64,000 bases of DNA from Methylobacterium sp. 2A. GTDB taxonomy: Bacteria > Pseudomonadota > Alphaproteobacteria > Rhizobiales > Beijerinckiaceae. The stretch lies in contig NZ_VUOK01000003.1 of the NCBI RefSeq assembly GCF_009806555.1, positions 186,001 through 250,000 on the forward strand. Reading direction: 5' to 3'. The notes under the pieces were generated by a model, which saw only the letters and a list, made by a program, of their open reading frames with translations, was not told the DNA's origin and did no database searches. The translations under genes were made by a program, and so were the position numbers. Below, piece after piece: positions 42,213 through 50,976 of the stretch; the first letter of the stretch is position 1, and the number at the start of each line of letters is the position of its first letter.

Positions 42213-44777
42213 GTGGCCACTCCTATCGATCTTCCGCTCGCCCGCTCCCGGCGGCGACTTCCGCCGCCGAGGAACGAGCCCTTGCCGGAATGCCCGCCGC
42301 GCCGCGATAGCGGGGTCCGACCCGGCGTGATCGACCCGTTCCAGTTCCTCCCCTCCGGCGGTGTCACCGGCGCCGAGATCCGTAAGCGCGAATGGTCGAG
42401 CACTTCGCTCGGACTGCCCGGGACCTGGTCGCCGGCGCTCAAGGGCACGCTGGCGCAGATGCTCGCGTGCCCCACGGCGATGTTTCTCGCTTGGGGGCCC
42501 GATCTCCTGTGCTTCTTCAACGACGCGTACCGGCCGATCCTTGGCTACCGCGGGGACACGGCGCTGGGACGTCCTTTCCGGGAGGTCTGGGCCAGCATCT
42601 GGGACGAGATCGGCCCGCTCGTCGCCACGACGCTGGCCGGCGAGGGCACAACCGTCACCGACATGCCGCTCGACCTCTCGCGCGACGGCAGGCCGGAGCG
42701 GGGTTGGTGGTCCTTCACCTACTCGCCCGCCTTCGACGAGGACGGTCGGATCGCGGGCCTGTTCTGCGTCACCGCGGAGACGACCGCCCGCGTCGTCGGC
42801 GAGGCGGCGCTCCGGGAGAGCGAGGACCACTACCGGCACACGGTCGAGCTGAACCCGCAGGTGCCCTGGACCTGCGACCCGGAAGGGAACGTCACCTCGT
42901 TCTCGAATCGGTGGCTGACCCTGACCGGCCAGGGGCCGCGCGAGCCCTACGGGTCCGGCTGGATCAAGGCGGTCCATCCCGAAGACATCCCGTCGACGGT
43001 CACGGTCTTCACGGCCTGCCTCGCCTCGGGCGACACGGTCGACGTCGATTACCGCCTGCGCATGGGCTCGACAGGCGAGTACCGCTGGATGCGCGCCCGC
43101 GCCCAGCCGCGCCGGGACGGGACCGGTGCCATCGTCTCCTGGTACGGCGTCGTCGAGGACATCCACGACCGCAAGCTCGCCGAGCGCGACCTGCGCGAGC
43201 TCAACGCGCACCTGGAGCGTCGCATCGAGGAGGCGCTCGCCCAGCGCAAGCTCTGGGCGGACGTGTTCGAGATCACCGACGCCCTCGTCTGCGCCCTCGA
43301 CCCGGAGTTCCGGCTGCTCGCCCTCAACCGGGCCTACGCCGACGAGTTCGAGGCCATCTACGGCATCCGGCCCCAGGTCGGCGACGACCTGATCGGCCTG
43401 CTCTCGCACGCCCCCGACCAGCAGGCCCAGGCGCGGGCCGTCTGGTCCCGGGCGCTGACGGACGATGCCTTCACGCTGGTCGAGGAGTTCGGCGACCCCG
43501 ACCGCAAGCGGCCCTACTACGAACTCGCCTTCACCCCGCTGCGCGACGCGGACGGCCGACGCATCGGCGCCTTCCAGTACGCGACCGACGTGACCCAGCG
43601 GCTGCGCGACCTGGAGCAGCTCGCCAAGGCAGAGGAAGCCCTGCGCCAAGCCCAGAAGATGGAGGCCGTCGGGCAGTTGACCGGCGGCGTCGCCCACGAC
43701 TTCAACAACCTGCTGACGATCATCCGCTCGTCTATGGACCTGCTGCGCAAGCCCGACCTGCCGGAGGAGCGGCGGCGGCGCTACATGGACGCGGTGTCCG
43801 ACACCGTCGACCGGGCCGCCAAGCTCACGGGCCAGCTCCTCGCCTTCGCCCGCCGTCAGTCGTTGATGCCCGAGACGTTCGACGTCGGCGCGCGCATCGC
43901 CTCGACCGCCGACATGCTGTCATCGGTCACCGGGGCCCGCATCCGGGTCGTCGTCGAGGTCCCGACGGCGACCTGCCACGTCTTCGCCGACCCGACCCAG
44001 TTCGACACGGCGCTGATTAACATGGCGGTCAACGCCCGGGACGCGATGGACGGCGAGGGCACGCTGACGCTGCGGCTCGAATGCCGGCGGAGCCTGCCCG
44101 AGATCCGCGGGCACGCCGGCACGCGCGGGCCGTTCGTCGCGGTCTCCGTCATCGACCAGGGTACGGGCATCCCCCCGGCGACGCTCCCCCACATCTTCGA
44201 GCCGTTCTTCACCACCAAGGGCATCGGCAAGGGGACCGGCCTCGGACTCAGCCAGGTCATCGGCTTCGCCAAGCAGTCCGGCGGCGACGTCGACGTCGCC
44301 AGCGTCCCTGGCCGCGAAACGGCCTTCACCCTGTACCTGCCCCAAGCCGACGCCCCCGCCGCCGAGGCACCGGACACGCAAACGGCGGCGTCCGATGGCC
44401 GGGCGCTGCGCATCCTCGTCGTCGAGGACAACCTCGATGTCGGGCGGACCTGCACGCAGATCCTGGAGGAGCTCGGGCATTCCACGGTCTGGGCAAGGAA
44501 CGGCGAGGAGGCCCTCTCCGAGATCGAGCGCGACCCGGACCGGTTCGACGCGGTGTTCTCCGACGTGGTGATGCCGGGGATGGGCGGCATCGCGATGGCC
44601 CACCGCATCCGGGCGATGCTGCCGGACCTGCCCATCATCCTCACGTCCGGCTACAGCGACGTGATGGCCCGGGAGGGCACGCACGGCTTCGACCTCGTGC
44701 GCAAGCCCTACTCGGCCGCGCAAGTCGCCGAGGCCTTCCGGGCGGTACCGGGACGGTCGGAGACCGGCCCGCGATAG
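42213..44777 (+). CDS. Multi-PAS hybrid histidine kinase with C-terminal REC
   Basis: The open frame gives 854 residues from a GTG at 42213; a second GTG at 42327 is where family similarity begins. A first PAS_4-like unit ([31 protein letters not shown], residues 50-190) is followed by two more PAS units ([20 protein letters not shown] near 215; [19 protein letters not shown] near 355). HisKA ([20 protein letters not shown]), HATPase ([20 protein letters not shown]) and REC ([17 protein letters not shown]) follow. The kinase core is nearly the same as in the 29.8-kb protein, so these are paralogues with different sensors. It has no membrane segment. Confidence 0.87.
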   Translation: MATPIDLPLARSRRRLPPPRNEPLPECPPRRDSGVRPGVIDPFQFLPSGGVTGAEIRKREWSSTSLGLPGTWSPALKGTLAQMLACPTAMFLAWGPDLLCFFNDAYRPILGYRGDTALGRPFREVWASIWDEIGPLVATTLAGEGTTVTDMPLDLSRDGRPERGWWSFTYSPAFDEDGRIAGLFCVTAETTARVVGEAALRESEDHYRHTVELNPQVPWTCDPEGNVTSFSNRWLTLTGQGPREPYGSGWIKAVHPEDIPSTVTVFTACLASGDTVDVDYRLRMGSTGEYRWMRARAQPRRDGTGAIVSWYGVVEDIHDRKLAERDLRELNAHLERRIEEALAQRKLWADVFEITDALVCALDPEFRLLALNRAYADEFEAIYGIRPQVGDDLIGLLSHAPDQQAQARAVWSRALTDDAFTLVEEFGDPDRKRPYYELAFTPLRDADGRRIGAFQYATDVTQRLRDLEQLAKAEEALRQAQKMEAVGQLTGGVAHDFNNLLTIIRSSMDLLRKPDLPEERRRRYMDAVSDTVDRAAKLTGQLLAFARRQSLMPETFDVGARIASTADMLSSVTGARIRVVVEVPTATCHVFADPTQFDTALINMAVNARDAMDGEGTLTLRLECRRSLPEIRGHAGTRGPFVAVSVIDQGTGIPPATLPHIFEPFFTTKGIGKGTGLGLSQVIGFAKQSGGDVDVASVPGRETAFTLYLPQADAPAAEAPDTQTAASDGRALRILVVEDNLDVGRTCTQILEELGHSTVWARNGEEALSEIERDPDRFDAVFSDVVMPGMGGIAMAHRIRAMLPDLPIILTSGYSDVMAREGTHGFDLVRKPYSAAQVAEAFRAVPGRSETGPR

Positions 44778-44819
44778 GCCCGGGTGAAGCGACGCCCCGG
44801 GAGGGCGCAGCTTTCGCGC

Positions 44820-45203
44820 TCAGGCGGCGAAGCCACGGATGGCGGAGATGACCTTGTTCTCCCGAAAGGGCTTGTCGCAGAACACGCCCCGCGCCGGGAT
44901 GGCGTCGAGGTCCGGTGCCAGGGCGCCCGTCAGGACCAGCTCGATGGGCGGCCACCGGTCGCGGATCATCGCCACCAGCTTCAGCCCCGTGGTCGAGCCG
45001 CGAACGTCGAGGTCCGCGAACACGACCCGGATGTCCGTCCGCCCCTCCAGGGTGCGGACCGCCGCCTCGGCGGTGCGGACAACGACGGCCTCGCATCCCG
45101 CCTCCTCGACGAAGTCCCTCATGATCCCCGCCAGGATCGGCTCGTCCTGGAGCACCAGCACGACCGGCTTCGGGTTCGCTCCGTCCGGCTGTCTCGCTGT
45201 CAT
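44820..45203 (-). CDS. Single-domain response regulator with an atypical acidic pocket
   Basis: A 127-residue receiver. The usual DD pair reads VLQDEPILAGIM, the expected phosphoacceptor region is VVFADLDVRGSTTGLKL, and Lys is in FCDKPFRE. The pocket (QDE in place of DDE) is weakened, although Asp at the DLDV position is kept. The stop/start overlap ATGA with the LOV kinase shows it is that kinase's partner. Such single-receiver partners of LOV-HWE kinases carry the signal on to other regulators in the general stress pathway. It is convergent with the PAS kinase ending 42 bases away. Confidence 0.82.
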   Translation of the reverse strand: MTARQPDGANPKPVVLVLQDEPILAGIMRDFVEEAGCEAVVVRTAEAAVRTLEGRTDIRVVFADLDVRGSTTGLKLVAMIRDRWPPIELVLTGALAPDLDAIPARGVFCDKPFRENKVISAIRGFAA

Positions 45204-47923
45204 AGACGCTGCACCTCGACCAGCGGCGCACGCATCGCCGCCACGAGCCCCTCGGTATGATAGGTCACGTCGACCTCGCCCGTTCCCACCAGGCCGGTCC
45301 GGATCAGGCGCGATCCGAAGCCGCGCCGCGTCGGGGCCACCACGGGAGGGCCGCCGTGCTCGCGCCACCGCAGCACCAACCCCGGCTCTCCCGCATCGCC
45401 GTCGATCCACCACCGCACCTTGACCTCGCCCTCCTCGCCGGACAAGCTGCCGTACTTGGCCGCGTTGGTCGCCAGTTCATGGAGGAGCAGCGACGCCGAC
45501 AGCGCGGCACTGGGGCCGAGCGCCACGTCGGGGCCATCGAGCGTGAAGCGGCGCGCCTCGGCCGCGGTGCCCAGAACCTCCCGGCAGACGCTTCGCAGGT
45601 CGGCGGCCGTCCAGTCCTTGCGCAGCAACAGGTCGTGGGCCGAGGCCAGCGCCTGGATGCGCTTCTCGAAAGCCTCGACCGGTCCGCGCTCCGACACGGA
45701 GCGCAGCGTCTGGTGCGCGATGCTCACGACCATCGCCATCGTGTTCTTGAGGCGGTGGGAGAGTTCGTGGTTCAGCAGGTCCTGCCGCTCTTCCGCGCGC
45801 CGCCGCTCGACGGCCTGGCGGGTCAGCTCTGCGATCTGGCGGATGAACGCGACCTCCGGTTCCCCCCAGGAGCGCGGACGGTCGTCGTTCACGTACAGCA
45901 CCGCCACCGTCCGGCCCTTCTCGACGATGGGCACGTTGACCAGCGTTCGCGCGGAGACCGCCTCCAAGGTCGCGGCGGAAGCGGCGGTTCGCGGGTCCTC
46001 GCGCACGTCGCCGATGACGACCGTCCGCCCCTGCCGGAGGTCCTCGGCGTAGAGGCCGTAATCGTCCATGCGGTAGCGGCCGGCGAGCGTCGGGAAGTCG
46101 GGAGCGGTCCAGTCCTCCTCGACCACGAAGCCCTCGCCGTCGGGGCCGACGGTGCCGTAGCCCACCCGACCGACTCCGAGCACACGCCCGAGGATGGCGG
46201 AGGCCGCCATCGCGATCGCGTCGGTGCCGATGGCGCTCCGCAGCCGCTCCCCGAACTCCAGGAGGCCGCTGCGCCGGGCATCGGCCTGCACTCGCTCCGT
46301 CACCTCCATGAAGATCACGCCGAAGCGCCCGCTCCCGAGCGGGAAGGCCCGGCCCTCGTACCACCGCGCCAGGGTGCCGACCTGCCGGACGAACGTTACG
46401 GGCTCCCCGGTCTCGACCACGTCGGCGAACTCGTCGACCCAGGCGTCCTCCACGCCGGGGATCACCTCGCGGACCGTGCGGCCGACGACGTCGGCCGGGG
46501 CGATGCCGACGAGACGGCCCCAGGCGGAGTTGACGTCGACATAGCGCCAATCCGTGATGCGCCCGGTCGTGTCGCGCACGACCTCACCGACGACGAAGCC
46601 TTCGCTCAGGCGCTCGAACAGGCCGCGCCAATGGGCCTCGCTCGTCGCGAGGCGCTCCTCGAACGACCGCCGCTCGGTGATGTCGCGCGACACGGACAGG
46701 ATCCGCTCCGGCCGCCCGTCGGGGCCGAAGATCGGCGTCACCTGGACGTCCCACCACTTGGCGTTACCGAGGAAGGTGTCCGCGCGCCCCTGGAAGTGAC
46801 CGATCCGCCCGTCCCGGGCCGCTGCCAGCGCCGCGAGCGCATCGGCGTTCCCCCGGCCCTGCCAGAAGCTCGGCCATGGGCAGCCCTTGATGTGATTGAA
46901 GTCGCTGACCTCCATCACCTTCCGGCCGCCCTCGCTCATGAAGGTCAGGCCGCCGTCGAGGTCGAGCACCTTGATGCAGTCGGCGGACGACGCCAGGACG
47001 CTGCGCATGAACTCGGCGTCGGCCTGTTCCTTCGTGGCGGCGTTGCGCTCCTGCGTGCGGTCGCTGAACGCCTTGACGAAACCCTGGTGCGTCCCGTCGA
47101 GCCCCCGCAGCGAGGTCATGTCGCCGACCGCGTAGAACCGGCCGCCGTCCTTGCGCAGATGCCAGCGCATGTCCTCGGCATGCCCCTCGTCGAGGACGAG
47201 AGCCATCTCTTCCCGGGCTCGACCCGTCGCCCTATCCTCGGGCGTGAAGATCCGCTCGATGGTCTGCCCGCGCATCTCTTCGGCATTCCAGCCCAGGATG
47301 CGTTCCGCCCCGACGTTCCAGTCGGTCACCTTGCCCGCGGCATCCGTGACGACGATGGCCATCTCGCTCGCACTGTCGAAGATCGCGCGCTGGCGCGCCT
47401 CGCTCTCGGCGAGACGGCGCCGGTTGCGGTGCGCCTCGGTGACGTCGATCTGGCTGCCGAAGCGGTAGCGCAGGCGGCCCTCGCCGTCGAAGACGGGTCC
47501 GATGAACAGGGCGTTGACGAAGGGCGTGCCGTCCCGGCGATGGTTGGTGATCTCGATGGTGAGGTCGCGGTTGTCGCGCAACGCCGCGCGGATCTCGTCG
47601 ACGTGGTTGGGCTCGGTGGCCGGACCCTGGAGGAACCGGCAGTTGCGACCGACGACCTCGTCGATCCCGTAATCCGTGAGGTCGAGGAAGGCGCGGTTGG
47701 TGAAGACGATGGGGTCGTCGTCCTGGTTGGGATCCGTGAGGATCATCGGCAGGCCGGTCTTGTCGACGGCGGAGAACAGCACGTCGGCATCAGATACAGG
47801 AGAGTGGTCACGCCGGCTGAACGCTTCTGCGCCGTGAGCGGTCCGCTCGCCTCGCTCCGCCCGAAGGCGCAGGACCTCTGCCTCAAGTTCCTCGCGCGAG
47901 AGGCCATGCAGATCGTTGTTCAT
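45200..47923 (-). CDS. LOV-PAS-PAS-PAS-GAF HWE histidine kinase, blue-light sensor
   Basis: A 907-residue cytoplasmic kinase. The LOV domain (residues 45-155) has the flavin-adduct cysteine at C95 in [17 protein letters not shown] units follow at about 165-285, 300-420 and 430-555, a GAF unit at about 570-710, and an HWE kinase core ([48 protein letters not shown]) with the H, E and W signature. Blue light should form a Cys-FMN adduct and change kinase activity. It overlaps a response regulator by ATGA. Similar proteins control stress adhesion in Caulobacter and virulence in Brucella; here the target is unknown. Confidence 0.92.
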   Translation of the reverse strand: MNNDLHGLSREELEAEVLRLRAERGERTAHGAEAFSRRDHSPVSDADVLFSAVDKTGLPMILTDPNQDDDPIVFTNRAFLDLTDYGIDEVVGRNCRFLQGPATEPNHVDEIRAALRDNRDLTIEITNHRRDGTPFVNALFIGPVFDGEGRLRYRFGSQIDVTEAHRNRRRLAESEARQRAIFDSASEMAIVVTDAAGKVTDWNVGAERILGWNAEEMRGQTIERIFTPEDRATGRAREEMALVLDEGHAEDMRWHLRKDGGRFYAVGDMTSLRGLDGTHQGFVKAFSDRTQERNAATKEQADAEFMRSVLASSADCIKVLDLDGGLTFMSEGGRKVMEVSDFNHIKGCPWPSFWQGRGNADALAALAAARDGRIGHFQGRADTFLGNAKWWDVQVTPIFGPDGRPERILSVSRDITERRSFEERLATSEAHWRGLFERLSEGFVVGEVVRDTTGRITDWRYVDVNSAWGRLVGIAPADVVGRTVREVIPGVEDAWVDEFADVVETGEPVTFVRQVGTLARWYEGRAFPLGSGRFGVIFMEVTERVQADARRSGLLEFGERLRSAIGTDAIAMAASAILGRVLGVGRVGYGTVGPDGEGFVVEEDWTAPDFPTLAGRYRMDDYGLYAEDLRQGRTVVIGDVREDPRTAASAATLEAVSARTLVNVPIVEKGRTVAVLYVNDDRPRSWGEPEVAFIRQIAELTRQAVERRRAEERQDLLNHELSHRLKNTMAMVVSIAHQTLRSVSERGPVEAFEKRIQALASAHDLLLRKDWTAADLRSVCREVLGTAAEARRFTLDGPDVALGPSAALSASLLLHELATNAAKYGSLSGEEGEVKVRWWIDGDAGEPGLVLRWREHGGPPVVAPTRRGFGSRLIRTGLVGTGEVDVTYHTEGLVAAMRAPLVEVQRL

Positions 47924-48112
47924 TTAAAACTACGCCCGCCCCCCGGCGAATAATGTCGTCCTTTGAGCGCGCTGATAGCGAAGGGCCATCGCAACGTCAC
48001 TGCGGCGTTCGGTTCAGCGCTTTACGATGGCTCTCTGATCCACGTCGGAGTTGCCATGTGGCCCGCGGATGGCTGCTTTTGGGATGCTCCGGTGGACACC
48101 CGCACCACCGTG

Positions 48113-48212
48113 TTGGGTCGATAGAGGTTGGTCCGCTTGTCCGGCGTGGCCTCTCCGAAGCAGACCGACGGCTTTTGGCGAGACTACGCCATAGCGGATC
48201 GCCGGGCGCGCG
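48113..48212 (+). repeat. Dispersed repeat, copy B, in the 47.9-48.4 kb gap
   Basis: It aligns with 21561-21660 in the same orientation (shared TTGGGTCGATAG, TCCGCTT, TCTCCGAAGC, GACC, GCTTT blocks). It lies in the 450-base gene-free space between the LOV kinase and decayed IS/ATPase pieces. Nothing else is seen in that gap. Confidence 0.5.
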
Positions 48213-48375
48213 AAACCTGTCGTTCGGCTTTGCGGCGAGTGCCGGAAGTCAGATGAAGCCGGCAGCCTCCCGGAAGCAGATGGAGTGGATGGCTCCCGCT
48301 CCGACTGACGGCATGTCGGTGCCAAGATGTGGTTGCTACCGAATCCGCAGCCACGCAGGTGCAGGAGCCATCCCC

Positions 48376-48453
48376 ATGGAGATCACCACTGTCGGCATCC
48401 ATCTGGCCAAGAGCATCTTTCAGGTTCATGCCGTCGATGCAGCTGACAGCGTC
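48376..48453 (+). mobile_element. IS110 family transposase, N-terminal fragment
   Basis: [22 protein letters not shown] is the DEDD-type start of IS110 transposases (usual [21 protein letters not shown]). The catalytic Asp of GIDLAK is replaced by His. Only about 25 codons remain before the sequence changes to a P-type ATPase in the same frame. It is a dead relic of an element that recombined at this site. Confidence 0.7.
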
Positions 48454-48460
48454 GCGGCCG

Positions 48461-48935
48461 CGTGCGCAGGCGCCATCATGCTGACCGGCGATAATGCCCG
48501 CACGGCCCAGGCCGTCGCCAGCGCGCTCGGCATCGGGGCCCGGGCCGAGCTCCTGCCGGAGGACGAGCTGCGCATCGTGCGCGAGCTCCAGGGCGCGGGC
48601 GCCGTCGTGGCGAAGGTCGGCGATGACATCAACGACGCCCCGGCGCTGGCGGCCGCCGATGTCGGGATCGCATGGGTGGCGGCACGGACGTCGCGTAGGA
48701 GACCACCGATGCCGCGATCCTGCACGGACGGGCCGCGGACGTGGCCCGCATGGTCGCGCTCGCCCGTTAGACGCTCGGCAACATCCGGGCGGATATCGCC
48801 ATCGGCCTGAAGCTGGTTTTCCTGGTGACGACCATCGTCGGCATAACCGGCCTGTTGCCGGCGATCCTGGCCGACACCGGGGCGACCGTTCCGGTGACGG
48901 GCAACGCTCTGCAGCTTCTGCGCGCACGAATCTGA
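48461..48935 (+). pseudogene. P1B-type metal ATPase, C-terminal remnant
   Basis: The remnant begins at [23 protein letters not shown] (P-domain MLTGD), continues [19 protein letters not shown], then frameshifts by one base. It goes on in the next frame with two TAG stops (GTDVA[14 protein letters not shown] and LAR-stop-TLGNIR), through the last membrane pair (VFLVTTIVGITGLLPAILADTG) to the stop at 48935. This is about the last quarter of a ZntA/CadA-type heavy-metal exporter. It is joined in frame to the IS110 fragment. It can no longer work. Confidence 0.8.
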
Positions 48936-49070
48936 CCGGCGGCCCACCCGGAGCTGCCATCCATGGCCCCCATGCGACCAGGGCGCCTCGCTGACCAGGC
49001 GCCGGCATCATCGGCGGGGACTGTCCATGGTCGCGCCAGCCGCGGCGCTGTGGGCCGGCAGCCCGGCGGC

Positions 49071-49304
49071 CTACGAACCGCGCGGAGCGAACAGGTTGAG
49101 GGTACCGCCGGGCAGGCACACCAAGCCGCGGGTTACGTCACACCGGTCTCGGCGATGGCCCTCGAAGACGCGGAGCCGGAAGATGGCCGCAACGATGCAG
49201 AAGCCGCCGTAGGCCGCGTCGGCGCGGCCGGCGGCCTCGCCTTCCACAGGCGTGAGCAAGTAGGCCAGCAGCGCCAGCGAGATCAGCCGGGCGCGAGCCA
49301 CCAT
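49071..49304 (-). pseudogene. YnfA/UPF0060 family membrane protein, truncated and degraded
   Basis: The open frame (77 codons) reads LALLAYLLTPVEGEAAGRADAAYGG and then IVAAIFRLRVFEGHRRDRCDVTRG and a final GGTLNLFAPRG. This matches the C-terminal two-thirds of YnfA proteins (usual [25 protein letters not shown] and LFGPRG). The N-terminal membrane segment is missing and several conserved hydrophobic positions have become charged. It is probably a dead relic. It lies beside the ATPase remnant, another membrane transporter. Confidence 0.6.
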
Positions 49305-49501
49305 GGCGCTTTGTCGAGCCGAAGCCTACGCCCCGCTCGATATCACGAACCCTCGGAAGGGCTTGAAGTCAAAAATCTTGCGTGAGGAAACTCTTGGCAT
49401 AGTGGCGCGGAACTCTGCGCGCGAAAGCATATTCCGGGGCCGGGGGCGTTGGCAGGATCCACGGAATCGACGCGTCCCAGTGCATGATGCATTCGGAAGG
49501 T

Positions 49502-50449
49502 TCATGCCGGGCTTGAATCCCACGGGTCCGCGGCATGGCTCAAACCGTCTGCGGGACCGCCGCCGCCGGACGGGATGACCCGCCTGCGGGTCTCCTCCTT
49601 CGCCGCGGCGACCCGCAGGCCGACCTCGGCGAGGTTTTCCAGGCGCAACTGGACCCGCTCCGGCGGCAGGTCGATCAGGTCCAGGTTGTGGCGCTTGATG
49701 AAGTAGAAGGCCATCGACAGACGCACCTCCACCTCCCTGGCGCCGTCGACCATCCCGTAGTCGCGCTCGATCGCCCGGCGCTGGTCGTCCGTCAGCCCGG
49801 GATGCGGCAGCACCCTCAAGGTGATCGTCGTGTGCCACTCGACGTCGTCGGCGGGCTCGTAGCTGGCGGCCTCCGCCCCCCCGAACTCGTCGATCCGGCT
49901 CAGGACGAAGTCCCGGAAATCCTTGTGGTCGCAAGCCCAGGCGCGCACGTGCCACCGCGCACCGTCGAAGGCGAGCGCGTGCGGCGCGATGACCCGCCAA
50001 CGCGAGTTCGTCAGCGACTGGTAGCGGATCCGCAGGGCGCTGCGCGACCGCATCGCGCCGAGGATCAGCCGGAGGCACTCCGGATCCACGTGCCTCGCGA
50101 CGTCCGGCGCCATGTCGATCGCCGGCAAGGTCTTGAACCACACGACGTCCCGGGGGAGGGCCCCGGACATCAGCGCCCGGAGCTGCAGCAGGAGCCTGTC
50201 CGCCGACGGCACGAGGAACCGGGGCCGGATCGCGGCGCCGGGCACGAACGACTTCGCCGTGGAGTCGTACTCGACGTTGCCCTCCGCCAGGCCGCGGTAA
50301 TTCTTGAGGTCGACCGAGGCCTGCGGCGTCGAGATGTCGAAGGCCGCCTCCAGGTCGCTGCGGTTGAGCTGCCCTTCCCAGAACAGCTTCCATTCCATGA
50401 ACTCGTATCGGACGTTCCTCGCCCAGACGCGCCGCTCCGGCTCGGCCAT
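49502..50449 (-). CDS. WYL domain transcriptional regulator (BrxR/CapW type)
   Basis: A 315-residue protein. The ATG at 50449 follows GGAGGGGTAGAC. The N-terminal winged HTH (about residues 12-80, RYEFMEWKLFWEGQLNRSDLEAAF, STPQASVDLKNY) leads into a WYL domain (about 125-200, ALRIRYQSLTNSRWRVIAPHALAFDGARWHVRAW) and a C-terminal WCX extension (HNLDLIDLPPERVQL). This arrangement is the repressor type that guards BREX, CBASS and other defence islands. It diverges from the E2-E1 operon across 164 bases containing a palindrome. A nucleotide ligand is proposed for WYL domains; none is shown here. Confidence 0.85.
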   Translation of the reverse strand: MAEPERRVWARNVRYEFMEWKLFWEGQLNRSDLEAAFDISTPQASVDLKNYRGLAEGNVEYDSTAKSFVPGAAIRPRFLVPSADRLLLQLRALMSGALPRDVVWFKTLPAIDMAPDVARHVDPECLRLILGAMRSRSALRIRYQSLTNSRWRVIAPHALAFDGARWHVRAWACDHKDFRDFVLSRIDEFGGAEAASYEPADDVEWHTTITLRVLPHPGLTDDQRRAIERDYGMVDGAREVEVRLSMAFYFIKRHNLDLIDLPPERVQLRLENLAEVGLRVAAAKEETRRRVIPSGGGGPADGLSHAADPWDSSPA

Positions 50450-50472
50450 GTCTACCCCTCCGCTCACTTGAC

Positions 50473-50491
50473 GGGTATAGCAACAATACCC
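50473..50491. promoter_or_regulatory. Palindromic operator for the WYL regulator
   Basis: GGGTAT, 7 bases, ATACCC. It lies 24-42 bases before the regulator ATG. On that strand it contains a TATACC -10-like box, and on the other it overlaps a TTGACG -35-like box at 50468-50473. Binding could block both divergent promoters. Confidence 0.5.
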
Positions 50492-50613
50492 ATCTATGGA
50501 CTAGACGGGTCGCCGATTCTCGCGCGGCGACCGACGGAAGGATGCCGGCGACCGGCGCGAGGCGGCGTCATCCGGACATAGGTGACACAGGCGGCGAGGC
50601 GAAAGGAGCGGCG

Positions 50614-50976
50614 ATGCAGGACGGAAACAAGCAGGATCGGATCCAGCACGATGCGGCGGACATCGTCGAGGCGGCGACCGACATCGAGCGGCAGCGCGCG
50701 ATCGAGTTGGACGCCCGTTCGGAGACGGCGCGGATCGACGCCGAGATGGCCGAGCTCGCGCGCCGTCGCGTCATCCAGGAGGACGCCGCCACGAAGGCGC
50801 ACGCGGCGATCGCCGCCGACGAGCGGCGGATCGCCGAGGACGACCGCGACATTCGCGATGCCCTGAACGGCGGCGATTGCCCGCCCGCCCATGGCGGTCA
50901 GCCCGTGCCGCCGGCCGCTCCCCCCGCGCCCGGCCCCGGGAACCCGCCGGTGGTCCCCCCGCGTCGCGTCGGATGA
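50614..50976 (+). CDS. Helical protein with a proline-rich tail ending in glycine; candidate conjugation substrate
   Basis: A 120-residue protein behind an AAAGGAGCG ribosome binding site. Residues 10-84 form highly charged amphipathic helix (DIVEAATDIERQRAIELDAR, EMAELARRRVIQEDAATKA). Residues 88-117 are rich in Pro, Gly and Ala, and the chain ends PPRRVG. There is no beta-grasp pattern, signal or known domain. Its stop overlaps the start of the E2-E1 fusion (ATGA) and a JAB peptidase follows, so this small protein sits where the modifier or target should be. The flexible tail with terminal glycine is what an E1 enzyme would need to adenylate. That role is my inference. Confidence 0.65.
   Translation: MQDGNKQDRIQHDAADIVEAATDIERQRAIELDARSETARIDAEMAELARRRVIQEDAATKAHAAIAADERRIAEDDRDIRDALNGGDCPPAHGGQPVPPAAPPAPGPGNPPVVPPRRVG

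Noticed and set aside
45257-47953. An 898-codon open frame opposite the LOV kinase
   Set aside because: It mirrors the kinase codons in a GC-rich gene. It has no domain pattern, while the reverse frame has LOV, PAS, GAF and HWE motifs.
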